Part shown: in pieces, positions 9,253 through 18,583 of the stretch
How positions within the stretch are numbered: position 1 is the stretch's first letter
Layout of the letters: every line of letters begins with the position of its first letter
NCBI RefSeq assembly: GCF_002094885.1
Contig: NZ_MSIT01000007.1
Span: forward strand, 1-64,000
Origin: Salibaculum halophilum
Lineage (GTDB): Bacteria; Pseudomonadota; Alphaproteobacteria; Rhodobacterales; Rhodobacteraceae
Length of the DNA stretch: 64,000 bases
Direction: 5' to 3'
The notes under the pieces: generated by a model
Seen by the model: the letters and a program-made list of their open reading frames with translations, nothing else
What the model was told of the DNA's origin: nothing
Databases searched by the model: none
Translations under genes and position numbers: made by a program

Positions 9253-10448
9253 AACACCTGCCGCTTGCCGTCGCCCTGTGCCTGCCGCTTGCCGCCGCCG
9301 CCACGCCCGACCCGTCGGACTGGGAGGCCGTCCTTGAAGAGGCCGAGGGCCAGACCGTCTTCTGGAACGCCTGGGGTGGATCGACCACCACCAACGACTT
9401 CATCGCCTGGGTAGGCGAGCGCGTGGCCGAGGACCACGGCGTGACGCTGGAACACGTCAAGCTGACCGACACCGCCGATGCCGTTACCCGCGTGGTCAGC
9501 GAAAAGCAGGCGGGCACGGACAGCGACGGCGCAATCGACCTCATCTGGATCAACGGCGCCAATTTCGCAGCCATGAAAGAGGCCGACCTGCTGTTCGGCC
9601 CCTTCGCCGAGCAGCTGCCGAACTGGCAATACGTCGACACCGAGGACAAGACCGTGCGTACCGATTTCACCGTGCCGACCGAGGGCTATGAAAGCCCCTG
9701 GGCCATGGCGCAGGTGGTCTTCATGTATGACACCGCCGATATCGACGCGCCGATGGGGTCGATGGAAGAGATCCTCGACTGGTCGCAGGCCAACCCCGGG
9801 CGGTTTACCTACCCCCAGCCGCCGGATTTTCTGGGCACGACCTTCCTGAAACAGGCGCTGGTCGATCTGACCGGCAACCCCGCGGCGCTGCAACAGCCCG
9901 TGGCCGAGGCCGACTACGACGCGGTCACAGCGCCGCTCTGGGCCTTTCTCGAGGAATTGACCCCGACGCTCTGGCGGCAGGGGCGCGCCTACCCGCAGAC
10001 CGGCCCGGCGCAGTTGCAGCTGATCGCCGACGGCGAGATCGACATGGCCATCTCTTTCAGCCCGGGCGAGGCGACGGCAGCGATCGCCAACAACCAGTTG
10101 CCCGATACCGTGCGCACCTTGGTGCTCGACAAGGGCACCATCGGTAACGCCAGCTTTGTTGCGATCCCCTACAATTCAGGGTCGGCGGCCGGGGCCATGG
10201 TGGTGGCCAATTTCCTAATGTCGCCCGAGGCGCAGCTGCGCGCCCAGGACCCCGAGGTGCTAGGGTACGGCACGGTGCTGGACATGGACAAGCTGCCGTC
10301 GGACGACCGCGCGGCCTTCGAGGACCTCGACCTCGGCATCGCGACGCTGTCGCCGGCCGAACTTGGCAACGTGCAGGCCGAACCCCACCCCAGCTGGATG
10401 ACACGCATCGCCGAGGACTGGGCGGCGCGCTACGGCACTGCGCAGTAG
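9249..10448 (+). CDS. ABC transporter substrate-binding protein (YnjB-like)
   Basis: A 399-residue periplasmic binding protein with a short Sec signal peptide (MKHLPLAVALCLPLAAAAT). The two-lobe solute-binding fold includes FWNAWGGSTTTNDFI near the start, a pattern shared with YnjB/thiamine-type binding proteins. Later come LIWINGANFAAMKEADLLFG and a run ending PYNSGSAAGAMVVANF. The ligand is unknown. The ATG overlaps the stop of the CDP-alcohol transferase by four bases and the permease starts two bases past its stop, so this is a single operon. Confidence 0.87.
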   Translation: MKHLPLAVALCLPLAAAATPDPSDWEAVLEEAEGQTVFWNAWGGSTTTNDFIAWVGERVAEDHGVTLEHVKLTDTADAVTRVVSEKQAGTDSDGAIDLIWINGANFAAMKEADLLFGPFAEQLPNWQYVDTEDKTVRTDFTVPTEGYESPWAMAQVVFMYDTADIDAPMGSMEEILDWSQANPGRFTYPQPPDFLGTTFLKQALVDLTGNPAALQQPVAEADYDAVTAPLWAFLEELTPTLWRQGRAYPQTGPAQLQLIADGEIDMAISFSPGEATAAIANNQLPDTVRTLVLDKGTIGNASFVAIPYNSGSAAGAMVVANFLMSPEAQLRAQDPEVLGYGTVLDMDKLPSDDRAAFEDLDLGIATLSPAELGNVQAEPHPSWMTRIAEDWAARYGTAQ

Positions 10449-10449
10449 A

Positions 10450-12126
10450 GTGCTGCGCCATCTGCCCCTCCTGACGCTGGTCGTCATGATCGGGCCAGTG
10501 CTGGCCGGGCTGTGGGGGGCGCTGCTTCCTGCGCTGGGCCATCTGCCGGGGGCCGGGCTGACTGGCCCTTCCTTCGACGCGTTTCGCACGTTGCTGGCCT
10601 GGCCTGGCCTTGAACAGGCCCTGAGGCTGTCTGTGACGACCGGGGTTCTGGCGACGGCCCTGTCGCTGCTGATCGTGGTTCTGGTGACCGCCGGCTGGTC
10701 GGGCACGCGGGCTTTCGGCGCGTTGCAACGGGTCCTGGCCCCGATACTGTCGGTGCCGCACGCCGCGGCAGCCTTCGGCCTTGCCTTCCTGATCGCGCCC
10801 TCGGGCTGGCTCGCCCGGCTGACCTCGCCCTGGCTGACGGGCTGGGCGCGCCCGCCCGACCTTCTGGTCATTCAGGACCCGGCCGGGCTGGCGATGACAG
10901 CGGGCCTTGTTACCAAGGAGGTGCCGTTCCTGCTGTTGATGACACTTGCGGCCTTGGGACAGGTTCGGCAGGACCAGAGACTGCAAACCGCGCGCACGCT
11001 CGGATACGATAGAGTGACGGGCTGGCTCAAGTGCGTCTTTCCGGCCGTTTATCGGCAGATCCGGTTGCCGGTCTACGTGGTTCTGGCCTATTCCATGAGC
11101 GTCGTTGACGTGGCCATGATCCTCGGGCCGACGCGCCCGCCCAGCCTCTCCGTGCAGATCGTCAAGTGGATGGGCGACCCGGACCTGGCGATGCGGCTTG
11201 TCGCGGCCGCCGGGGCGCTGTTGCAGCTTGTGCTGGTCCTGTTGGCGCTCGGCCTCTGGCGGCTGGGCGAGGTGGGCGTCGCCCGGCTGGGCCGTAACTG
11301 GCTCGAGACGGGCCGGCGCGGGCGCCTCGACCCGGCCCTGCGCCTTGTCGGGATCGGGCTGGGCGCGCTGTCCGCGGCGGCGACCCTGCTCGCCCTGCTG
11401 GGGCTTGCGGTCTGGTCGGCCGCCGGGTTCTGGGCCTTTCCCGACGCCCTGCCCGACGCTTTCACAATGCGCAACTGGCACAGGCACGGCCCCGGTACGC
11501 TGGAAGCCGCGGCCGAGACCTTTCTGGTCGCCGGCGCTGCCACCGGCCTCGCGCTGGTGCTGGTGCTGGGCTGCCTGGAGGCCGAGCACCGCAGCGGCCG
11601 AACGTTGACCACGCGGGGGCTGTGGCTTCTCTACCTGCCGCTGCTGGTGCCGCAGACGGCCTTCCTGCCGGGCTTGCAGATCTTGCTTTTGTCGGTCGGG
11701 GCGGATGTCGGGCGCGGGCCGGTGATCCTGGCGCATCTCGTTTTCGTGCTGCCCTACGTCTTCCTATCGCTGGGCGATGCCTGGCGCGCCTGGGACCCGC
11801 GCAATGCGGTGGTGGCCGGAACACTGGGCGCGCCACCCTGGCGGGTCTTCTGGCAGGTGCGCCTGCCGATGCTGCTGCGCCCGATCCTGACCGCCGTCGC
11901 GGTGGGCGTGGCTGTCTCGGTCGGACAATATCTGCCCACGCTGCTGATCGGCGGGGGTCGTGTCGCCACCCTGACGACCGAGGCCGTGGCGCTCGCCTCG
12001 GGCGGCGACCGGCGGGCGATCGGGGTCTACGGGCTGATGCAGACACTTGCAGCGCTGCTGCCCTTTGCGCTGGCGACACTCCTGCCGGCCCTTGTCTGGC
12101 GCAACCGGCGGGGTTTGCATGTCTGA
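10450..12126 (+). CDS. ABC transporter permease, fused two-domain (YnjC-like)
   Basis: A 558-residue inner-membrane protein with about twelve hydrophobic helices arranged as two copies of the binding-protein-dependent permease domain. Each half carries an EAA-type loop contacting the ATPase: ARTLGYDRVTGWLKCVFP near residue 180, and GTLGAPPWRVFWQVRLP near residue 458. The start is GTG, two bases after the previous stop. A fused double permease is the form found in YnjC and related iron/thiamine-type importers. It overlaps the start of the ATPase gene by eight bases. Confidence 0.87.
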   Translation: MLRHLPLLTLVVMIGPVLAGLWGALLPALGHLPGAGLTGPSFDAFRTLLAWPGLEQALRLSVTTGVLATALSLLIVVLVTAGWSGTRAFGALQRVLAPILSVPHAAAAFGLAFLIAPSGWLARLTSPWLTGWARPPDLLVIQDPAGLAMTAGLVTKEVPFLLLMTLAALGQVRQDQRLQTARTLGYDRVTGWLKCVFPAVYRQIRLPVYVVLAYSMSVVDVAMILGPTRPPSLSVQIVKWMGDPDLAMRLVAAAGALLQLVLVLLALGLWRLGEVGVARLGRNWLETGRRGRLDPALRLVGIGLGALSAAATLLALLGLAVWSAAGFWAFPDALPDAFTMRNWHRHGPGTLEAAAETFLVAGAATGLALVLVLGCLEAEHRSGRTLTTRGLWLLYLPLLVPQTAFLPGLQILLLSVGADVGRGPVILAHLVFVLPYVFLSLGDAWRAWDPRNAVVAGTLGAPPWRVFWQVRLPMLLRPILTAVAVGVAVSVGQYLPTLLIGGGRVATLTTEAVALASGGDRRAIGVYGLMQTLAALLPFALATLLPALVWRNRRGLHV

Positions 12127-12754
12127 CGTGCTGACGCTGGAGCAGGTTTGCATCACCGATGGCGGCCAGACGGTGATCGAGGCCGATTGCACCATCGCCC
12201 CCGGTGACGTGCTGACCATCATGGGGCCCTCGGGCGTGGGCAAATCCACGCTCCTGGCCTTTGTGACGGGCACCCTGAAACGCGCGTTCACGGCAACGGG
12301 GCGGGTCCTGCTGGATGGCGCGGATATCACCGCCTTGCCCCCGCACAGGCGCCAGGTCGGCATTCTCTATCAGGATGACATTCTGTTTCCCCACATGAGT
12401 GTCGGGCAGAACCTTGCCTTTGGCATGGCGCCAGGTGGCACACGCGCAGAGCGCCGAGCGGCCGTCTCAGCCGCGCTGGCTGAAATTGGTCTCGAGGGGT
12501 TTGCGCATCGGGACCCGGCCACGCTGTCGGGCGGTCAGGCTGCGCGGGTGCAATTGCTGCGCGTGTTGCTGTCGCAGCCCAGGGCGCTCTTGCTGGACGA
12601 AGCCTTTTCCCGGCTGGACACCGAGCGCCGGACACAGATCCGGCGGCTCGTCTTCGACATGGCCCGCGACCGCGACCTTCCGGTCCTGATGGTTACCCAT
12701 GATGCCGAGGATGCGAAGGCCGCAGGCGGGCGGATCATCACCCTCGGCGACTAG
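12119..12754 (+). CDS. ABC transporter ATP-binding protein (YnjD-like)
   Basis: A 211-residue ATPase with all core elements: Walker A GPSGVGKST near residue 36, a Q-loop (LYQDDILFPHMSV), the signature LSGGQAARV, Walker B ALLLDEAFS, and the switch histidine in MVTHDAEDA. Frames run further upstream, but the ATG at 12119 gives the normal N-terminus and overlaps the permease end. It powers import with the two preceding proteins. The operon ends here; the leftward msrA stop lies four bases further on. Confidence 0.92.
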   Translation: MSDVLTLEQVCITDGGQTVIEADCTIAPGDVLTIMGPSGVGKSTLLAFVTGTLKRAFTATGRVLLDGADITALPPHRRQVGILYQDDILFPHMSVGQNLAFGMAPGGTRAERRAAVSAALAEIGLEGFAHRDPATLSGGQAARVQLLRVLLSQPRALLLDEAFSRLDTERRTQIRRLVFDMARDRDLPVLMVTHDAEDAKAAGGRIITLGD

Positions 12755-12757
12755 GGT

Positions 12758-13267
12758 CTATTCCGCCGCGTCGCGCCGCGGCAGCACCCAGTCCGGGCGC
12801 GGGAAATGGCAGGTGTAGCCGTTCGGCACGCGTTCGAGGTAGTCTTGGTGGAACGGCTCCGCCTCCCAGAAATCGCCGACGGGCTCGACCTCGGTGACGA
12901 CCTTGCCGGGCCAGCGCCCCGAGGCCTCGACGTCCTTGATGGTGTCCAGCGCGATTTCACGCTGACGGGCGTCGGTGTAATAGATGGCCGAGCGATAGCT
13001 CATCCCGACATCGTTGCCCTGCCGGTTTTTCGTGGTCGGATCGTGAATCTGGAAGAAGAATTCGAGGATCCGTCGATAACTCAGCGTGTCGGGGTCATAG
13101 ATGATCTCGATACCCTCGGCGTGGGTGCCATGGTTGCGGTAGGTGGCATTGGAAACGTCGCCGCCGGTATAGCCGACGCGGGTCGAGATCACGCCGGGCA
13201 TCTTGCGGATCAGGTCCTGCATGCCCCAGAAACATCCGCCCGCGAGGACGGCACGGTCTTGCGCCAT
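12758..13267 (-). CDS. msrA: Peptide-methionine (S)-S-oxide reductase
   Basis: A 169-residue MsrA repairing S-epimers of methionine sulfoxide. The catalytic motif GGCFWGMQ is at residues 10-17, followed by [20 protein letters not shown] and [23 protein letters not shown] in outline, all hallmarks of the family. The C-terminus is short, ending [10 protein letters not shown]. Its ATG overlaps the msrB stop by one base, so the two genes form a two-gene operon covering both sulfoxide epimers. No signal peptide is present, so it acts in the cytosol. Confidence 0.96.
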   Translation of the reverse strand: MAQDRAVLAGGCFWGMQDLIRKMPGVISTRVGYTGGDVSNATYRNHGTHAEGIEIIYDPDTLSYRRILEFFFQIHDPTTKNRQGNDVGMSYRSAIYYTDARQREIALDTIKDVEASGRWPGKVVTEVEPVGDFWEAEPFHQDYLERVPNGYTCHFPRPDWVLPRRDAAE

Positions 13268-13713
13268 CAGATATCCTCCACTTGGTCGATATAGGCACCG
13301 TAGCCCTCGGCCTCCATGTCGTCGCGATGGATGAACCGCAGCGCGGCGCCATTGATGCAGTAACGCAGACCACCCTCGCTGGCTGGCCCGTCGGGAAAGA
13401 CATGGCCGAGGTGGCTGTCACCATGGGCCGAGCGCACCTCTGTGCGCACCATCCCGAGGCTGGTGTCGGTCAGCTCGGAGACATGCGCCGGCTCGATCGG
13501 CTTGGTGAAACTGGGCCAACCGCACCCCGACTCGTACTTGGCCGACGAGGCGAACAGCGGCTCGCCCGAGACGATGTCGACGTAGAGACCCGGTTCCTTG
13601 TTGTCCAGATACGGGCCGGTCCAGGGCCGTTCAGTGCCGTTTTCCTGCGTCACGCGATACTGTTCGGGCGAAAGCCGGGCGATGGCGTCGGGCGTCTTCT
13701 GATAATCGGTCAT
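13267..13713 (-). CDS. msrB: Peptide-methionine (R)-S-oxide reductase
   Basis: A 148-residue MsrB. It shows the typical [11 protein letters not shown] stretch near residue 70, the [10 protein letters not shown] motif and the catalytic-cysteine segment [11 protein letters not shown] near residue 123. The two CxxC zinc sites of many MsrB proteins are not present (the first site reads [10 protein letters not shown]), so this is a zinc-free form. It works with the translationally coupled msrA. GGAGACAAG lies upstream of the ATG. Confidence 0.95.
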   Translation of the reverse strand: MTDYQKTPDAIARLSPEQYRVTQENGTERPWTGPYLDNKEPGLYVDIVSGEPLFASSAKYESGCGWPSFTKPIEPAHVSELTDTSLGMVRTEVRSAHGDSHLGHVFPDGPASEGGLRYCINGAALRFIHRDDMEAEGYGAYIDQVEDI

Positions 13714-13823
13714 GGCCTTGTCTCCTTTGGGCGGAATATGGGGCTGTCACGACGAATTGCCAGAGGCCCCCACACGCGGCTGCGATCCACCGACGCCCGG
13801 CGCACTGGCACGTATCCGACCCA

Positions 13824-13838
13824 TTAGGCCCTCCTTCA
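13824..13838 (+). promoter_or_regulatory. Possible CtrA-type site before motB
   Basis: The sequence TTAG-N7-TTCA differs by two bases from the CtrA consensus TTAA-N7-TTAA and lies 46 bases before the motB start. It is supported only by similar elements before other flagellar operons in this window. Confidence 0.35.
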
Positions 13839-13884
13839 TCTTTGTCCTGCTATCCCGGCCTCGGGTGAGAGAAAGGGTGAGGTC

Positions 13885-14697
13885 ATGGGCGACAAGTCCA
13901 ATGCGCCGGTCATCATCAAGCGCAAGAAGGTCGTCGCGGGCGGCGCACACCACGGCGGCGCCTGGAAGGTCGCCTATGCGGATTTCGTGACCGCCATGAT
14001 GGCCTTCTTCCTGCTCATGTGGTTGCTGAACGCGACCACCGAACAGCAACGCAAGGGCATCGCGGATTATTTCTCGCCCACTGTTCCGGTCAATCGCGTG
14101 TCCGGCGGCGGGTCCGACATGTTCGGTGGTGACAGCATCATGTCGGACCAGGCGCTGGCCCGCAACGGGACCGGACAGGCCGTCGGCCTGCGCGTTCAGG
14201 GGCAGCAGTCCGCCGCCGAGAAAGCGGCCGAGGTTGCCGCCCTGCGCGAGGTCGAGCGCGAGCTCATGGGTGTGGGTGGCGAGAGCCTGCTCCAGATGGA
14301 GGCCCTGCGCCACGTCGTCACCCGCGTCACCGACGAGGGGCTGATCGTCGAAATTTTCGCGCGCGAAGGCGCACCGATCTTCAAGGGCAACACGCGCGAA
14401 CCGACGCGCGTGATGGTGGAACTTCTCCAGGCCTTCGCCCCCGTTTTCGGCATGGTGCGCAACCCGATCGCCATCGACGGCCATGTCCGGACCCAGCCGC
14501 TGGTGCTTGCGGACAATCCTGTCTGGAACATCTCTGCCGGCCGTGCCGAGGCGGTGCGCGCGCGCCTCGTATCGTCCGGTCTGGACGAGGACCGGATGGC
14601 GCGCCTGACCGGCCATGCCGACCGTGAACCGGCAACGGCCCAAGGCTCGGCCATCCGCAACGACAGGATCGAGATCACGCTGCTGCGAAGCCCTTAG
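13885..14697 (+). CDS. motB: Flagellar motor stator protein MotB
   Basis: A 270-residue stator subunit. A single membrane helix at about residues 30-49 contains the proton-binding aspartate D33 in the YADFVTAMMAFFLLMWLL context. A plug/linker region follows. A C-terminal OmpA-like peptidoglycan-binding domain spans about residues 145-268, with DGHVRTQPLV and the NDRIEI ending. With MotA it forms the ion channel that drives rotation. Unusually, motA is not next to it but about 10 kb away, on the same strand. The ATG has AGGGTGAGG upstream. Confidence 0.95.
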   Translation: MGDKSNAPVIIKRKKVVAGGAHHGGAWKVAYADFVTAMMAFFLLMWLLNATTEQQRKGIADYFSPTVPVNRVSGGGSDMFGGDSIMSDQALARNGTGQAVGLRVQGQQSAAEKAAEVAALREVERELMGVGGESLLQMEALRHVVTRVTDEGLIVEIFAREGAPIFKGNTREPTRVMVELLQAFAPVFGMVRNPIAIDGHVRTQPLVLADNPVWNISAGRAEAVRARLVSSGLDEDRMARLTGHADREPATAQGSAIRNDRIEITLLRSP

Positions 14698-14727
14698 CAC
14701 CAGGCAAACTGGCGCGCATTTTAGACG

Positions 14728-14742
14728 TTAGCCTGCCGTTAA
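14728..14742 (+). promoter_or_regulatory. Possible CtrA-type site before flgE
   Basis: TTAG-N7-TTAA lies 62 bases before the flgE start, in the only intergenic gap between motB and the hook operon. It differs by one base from TTAA-N7-TTAA. Confidence 0.5.
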
Positions 14743-14804
14743 TCGCCCCGGCGGTAGACAAGGGCCAGACCGCATGTGCGTCTTGTGACAGAAAGGCCAA
14801 GAAG

Positions 14805-16103
14805 ATGACAATCTCTTCCTCGCTCAACGCCGGTGTTGCCGGGTTGGCCGCAAATGCCAGCAAGTTGGCGACCATCTCGGACAATATCGCCAATTCGTCG
14901 ACCTACGGGTACAAGCGCGCCGTGACGGATTTCCATTCCATGGTCATCGACAGCGGTCTCGGCAGCTACTCGGCGGGCGGTGTGCGGGCGACCACGCAGC
15001 GGCTCATCGACGAGCGCGGTCCGCTTGTCTCGACCGAGAATGCGACCGATCTGGCCGTGCGCGGCCGCGGCATGTTGCCGGTGTCCGATTCCTCTGCCAT
15101 CAGTGCCGGTGGGGATCTTCCGTTCAAGCTCGCCTCGACGGGGTCCTTCCGCCCCGACGCCGACGGCTTTCTGACCACGTCCAGCGGGCTGACCCTGATG
15201 GGCTGGGCCGCGAACCCTGATGGGACGGTACCGACCTATCCCCGTGATACAACGGGCGGGCTGGAACCGGTTCAGATCAACTCGAACCAGTTCGTCGGCA
15301 ATGCCACCACCGAGGTCGACCTTGCGGTGAACCTGCCGGCCACCGAGACGCAGGCCGGCGCGTCCGGGGCTACGCAGGACCTCTCGGTCGAGTATTTCGA
15401 CAACCTCGGCAAATCCGAGAGCCTGTCGATCACCTTCAATCCCACGGTGCCCGGCTCCGGGGCGTCCAACGAATGGACGATGGTGGTTGAAGACAGCGCC
15501 TCGGGCGGCGCGGTTGTCGGGGAATACACCCTGACATTCGACGACACGCGCGGGCAGGGGGGCCGGTTGCTCTCCGTTGCCAGCGTCAGTGGCGGGCCCT
15601 ACGACCCGGCCAACGGCACCGTCCAGGTGGGGGCCAACGGCGGCCCCATCGATATCGACATCGGCACGCTGGGCGACCCCGGCGGGCTGACCCAGCTTTC
15701 TGATTCCTTCGCGCCGGTCTCGATCTCCAAGAACGGCTCGCCGGTCGGCAACATGACCTCGGTCGAGGTCGACCCGAATGGCAATGTCCGCGCCTCGTTC
15801 GACAACGGCATGTCCCGGCTGATCTACAAGGTACCCCTCGCGGATGTGCCCAATCCTAACGGGCTGCAGACACAGGACAACCAGAGCTACACTGTCACGC
15901 CCGACAGCGGGTCCTTCTTCCTGTGGGATGCGGGCGATGGACCCACTGGTGACGTGGTCAGTTTCGCCCGCGAGGAGTCGGCCACCGACGTGGCCGGCGA
16001 ACTGACCCAGCTGATCCAGACCCAGCGGGCCTATTCCTCGAACGCCAAGGTCATCCAGACGGTCGACGAGATGCTGCAGGAAACGACGAACATCAAACGG
16101 TAA
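14805..16103 (+). CDS. flgE: Flagellar hook protein FlgE
   Basis: A 432-residue hook subunit. The N-terminal rod/hook signature is ISSSLNAGVAGLAANASKLATISDNIANSSTYGYKR in outline, with the typical NIANSSTYGYKR core at about residues 28-39. The C-terminal helix has GELTQLIQTQRAYSSNAKVIQT, the matching half of the axial coiled coil. The central part is the surface-exposed D1/D2 region. It is exported by the type III apparatus and polymerises into the universal joint. It is first in a rightward flgE-flgK-flgL-flgI unit, probably driven from the element at 14728. Confidence 0.95.
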   Translation: MTISSSLNAGVAGLAANASKLATISDNIANSSTYGYKRAVTDFHSMVIDSGLGSYSAGGVRATTQRLIDERGPLVSTENATDLAVRGRGMLPVSDSSAISAGGDLPFKLASTGSFRPDADGFLTTSSGLTLMGWAANPDGTVPTYPRDTTGGLEPVQINSNQFVGNATTEVDLAVNLPATETQAGASGATQDLSVEYFDNLGKSESLSITFNPTVPGSGASNEWTMVVEDSASGGAVVGEYTLTFDDTRGQGGRLLSVASVSGGPYDPANGTVQVGANGGPIDIDIGTLGDPGGLTQLSDSFAPVSISKNGSPVGNMTSVEVDPNGNVRASFDNGMSRLIYKVPLADVPNPNGLQTQDNQSYTVTPDSGSFFLWDAGDGPTGDVVSFAREESATDVAGELTQLIQTQRAYSSNAKVIQTVDEMLQETTNIKR

Positions 16104-16124
16104 CCCGATGACGGAGGCCGCGGC

Positions 16125-17570
16125 ATGAGCCTGTCACACACCCTGTCCAACGCGGTTGGCGGCCTGACGGCCGCAAGCCGGCTTGCCGAAGTCGTCTCCT
16201 CGAACGTGTCCAACGCCATGACCGACGGGTATGGCCGCCGGCAACTGGACCTGAACGCCGCATCCATCGGTGGCCGCGGGGCTGGTGTGCAGATCGGCGG
16301 GGTGACGCGCGTGGTCGACAAGGGGCTGATCGGCGACCGCCGCCTGGCCGATGCCGCCGCCGCGGGCGCGCAAGCCGGCGTCGACATGCAGGCCAAGCTG
16401 GAAAAGATCGTCGGCGCGCCGGGCCAGGCGGACGCGCTCGCCAGCCGTGTGACGGCGCTGGAACAGTCGCTCGTCGATGCCGCAACCGACCCCGCGTCCC
16501 CCCTGCGCCTCAACGCCGTGCTGACCCGGGCGCAGGATCTCGCCGGGGCGCTCAACACGGCCTCGGACAACGTGCAGACACTGCGAGCGAAGGCTGATTC
16601 CGATATCGCGTTGCAGGTGGATCAACTGAACACCGCCCTCGAACGGATCGAGCGTCTGAACGGCGATATCACAGACAGTTTCACCGCCGGGGCCGACCCC
16701 TCGGGGTTGATGGATCAACGCCAGAAGATCGTCGACCAGATCTCCGGCATCGTGCCGATTCGCGAGCTGGCGCGTCCAGACGGCCGTATCGCGTTGATGA
16801 CACCCGACGGCGAGATGCTCGTCGATGGCCCCGCCAAACGTTTTGCGTTCACGCCGACGCCCGTCATCACCGCCGACATGACCCATGCGGGTGGCGGCCT
16901 CGTCGGCATTTCCGTCGATGGCCAGGCCATCGCCCCCGACGGCCTCGGCAAGCTGGCCGGTGGCAGTCTCGGTGCCGCGTTCACAGCGCGCGACGATACT
17001 CTGGCGGCGGCACAGGACAAGCTCGACAGCGCAGCTGCCCACCTCATCGAACGGATGCAGGACGCGTCAGTCGATCCGACCCTTGGGCCGACGGATGCGG
17101 GCCTCTTCACCGATGCCGGGAGCCGCCTCGACCCTACGAACACCACAGGGCTGGCGGGACGGATCGAGGTGAACGCCGCTGTGGACACGGCCCGCGGCGG
17201 CGATACCTGGCGCCTGCGCGACGGTCTGCGCGCATCCGCGCCCGGCGCGGCCGGCGACAGCTCGCTCCTGCTGGCCACCGGTGCCGCCCTCTCGACGGGC
17301 CAGTCCCTGGGCGCCGAGGGGCCGGCTCGCAGCCTTGCGGGCCATTTCGCCGACATCCAGTCGGACATCGGGCAGGCCCGCCTGCAGGCCGACGAGGACC
17401 TCGGCTTCGCCAATGCCCGCCAGGCGGCCTTGTCCGAGGCCGAGGCGGCCACGGGTGTCGATACAGATCACGAAATGCAGACACTTCTACGCGTCGAACA
17501 GGCCTATGCCGCGAACGCGCGGCTGGTCCAGACCGTCGAAACCATGCTCGACCGCCTGATGGAGCTTTGA
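16125..17570 (+). CDS. flgK: Flagellar hook-associated protein FlgK
   Basis: A 481-residue junction protein (HAP1) between hook and filament. The N-terminus SLSHTLSNAVGGLTAASRLAEVVSSNVSNA carries the axial-protein signature. The C-terminus has LLRVEQAYAANARLVQTVETML, typical of FlgK. The central region contains LMDQRQKIVDQISGIV, a motif common to FlgK proteins. It is exported through the flagellar apparatus without a cleaved signal. It starts 21 bases after flgE and two bases before flgL, so these are co-transcribed. Confidence 0.93.
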   Translation: MSLSHTLSNAVGGLTAASRLAEVVSSNVSNAMTDGYGRRQLDLNAASIGGRGAGVQIGGVTRVVDKGLIGDRRLADAAAAGAQAGVDMQAKLEKIVGAPGQADALASRVTALEQSLVDAATDPASPLRLNAVLTRAQDLAGALNTASDNVQTLRAKADSDIALQVDQLNTALERIERLNGDITDSFTAGADPSGLMDQRQKIVDQISGIVPIRELARPDGRIALMTPDGEMLVDGPAKRFAFTPTPVITADMTHAGGGLVGISVDGQAIAPDGLGKLAGGSLGAAFTARDDTLAAAQDKLDSAAAHLIERMQDASVDPTLGPTDAGLFTDAGSRLDPTNTTGLAGRIEVNAAVDTARGGDTWRLRDGLRASAPGAAGDSSLLLATGAALSTGQSLGAEGPARSLAGHFADIQSDIGQARLQADEDLGFANARQAALSEAEAATGVDTDHEMQTLLRVEQAYAANARLVQTVETMLDRLMEL

Positions 17571-17572
17571 AG

Positions 17573-18583
17573 ATGGCCCTGACGACGATTGGCGATCTCA
17601 GCCAGCACCTCGTTTCCGTGCGACACACAGGCCAACTCAAGGAACGGCTCAACACCCTGACGCAGGAGGTGTCGACAGGGCGCGTCGCCGACCTTGCGGC
17701 GCATCTGGGCGGCGATCAGCAACGCTACCTCGATACCGGGCGCCAACTCGATCTTCTGGCCTCCCGCGGGCGCTCCCTCGACGAAACCGCCAACCTACTC
17801 TCGGTCGTTCAGTCCGCGCTGGGCGCCGTCCAGGATGCCGGGGCGGCGGCGGGCGAAACCCTCCTGACCGTCTCGGCGCAGTCGGGTCCGATACACCGGG
17901 CAACCGCCGCGATCGAGGCCCGTACCGCCTTCGAAGGCATGGTCAGTGCCTTGAACACGCGCCGGGCCGAGCACGCGGTGCTGGCCGGTGCGGAGGCTGA
18001 CAAGACCCCCCTGCCGCCGGCCTCGGACATGCTCGACGACATCCGTGCCGCGGCCTCGGGGGCGACTGATGCGGACGGGGTGATCGCCGCCGTTGACACC
18101 TGGTTCGACACGCCTGGGGGTGGCTTCATGACCACGGCCTATGGCGGCAGCACCACGACCAACCTGGCGCGCCCCATCGTCGATGGCGAGACGCTCGAGA
18201 TCACGGCCCGCGCGGACCATCCGGCGGTCCGTGGCGCGCTCAAGGCCGCCGCTTTGGGGGCCATCGCCGAGGATCCCGGATTGAGCCTGCCCGACTCGGC
18301 GCGCGCCGACCTGTTGCGCCATGCCGGCCAAGCGCTCGTCGGTGGTGCGGGGGCAATGGTGCAACTCCGCGCCTCCGTCGGATCGGCCGAGGCGCGGGTC
18401 GAAGACGCCGCCACACGCCTCTCGGCGCGCGGGACGGCTCTGGAAATCGCCCGGAACGACATGAGCGTGGCCGATCCCTACGAGACGGCCACGAAACTGC
18501 AGAACGTCCAGCTGCAGCTTGAGACCCACTATACCCTGACTGCGCGCCTGTCGCGCCTTTCTCTGACGGAGTATCTGCGTTGA
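17573..18583 (+). CDS. flgL: Flagellar hook-associated protein FlgL (HAP3)
   Basis: A 336-residue flagellin-like adaptor. It has an N-terminal coiled-coil half (SQHLVSVRHTGQLKERLNTL, STGRVADL) and a C-terminal half (NDMSVADPYETATKLQNVQLQLETHY) ending LSRLSLTEYLR, as in flagellin-family proteins. It sits directly after flgK, as usual. The ATG at 17573 is used; an in-frame TTG at 17567 lies within the flgK stop region. Its stop overlaps the flgI start by four bases. It joins FlgK to the filament. Confidence 0.9.
   Translation: MALTTIGDLSQHLVSVRHTGQLKERLNTLTQEVSTGRVADLAAHLGGDQQRYLDTGRQLDLLASRGRSLDETANLLSVVQSALGAVQDAGAAAGETLLTVSAQSGPIHRATAAIEARTAFEGMVSALNTRRAEHAVLAGAEADKTPLPPASDMLDDIRAAASGATDADGVIAAVDTWFDTPGGGFMTTAYGGSTTTNLARPIVDGETLEITARADHPAVRGALKAAALGAIAEDPGLSLPDSARADLLRHAGQALVGGAGAMVQLRASVGSAEARVEDAATRLSARGTALEIARNDMSVADPYETATKLQNVQLQLETHYTLTARLSRLSLTEYLR

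Noticed and set aside
12119-13713. MsrB as a broken gene because the CxxC zinc sites are missing
   Set aside because: Zinc-free MsrB forms are normal; the catalytic Cys segment and full length are intact.
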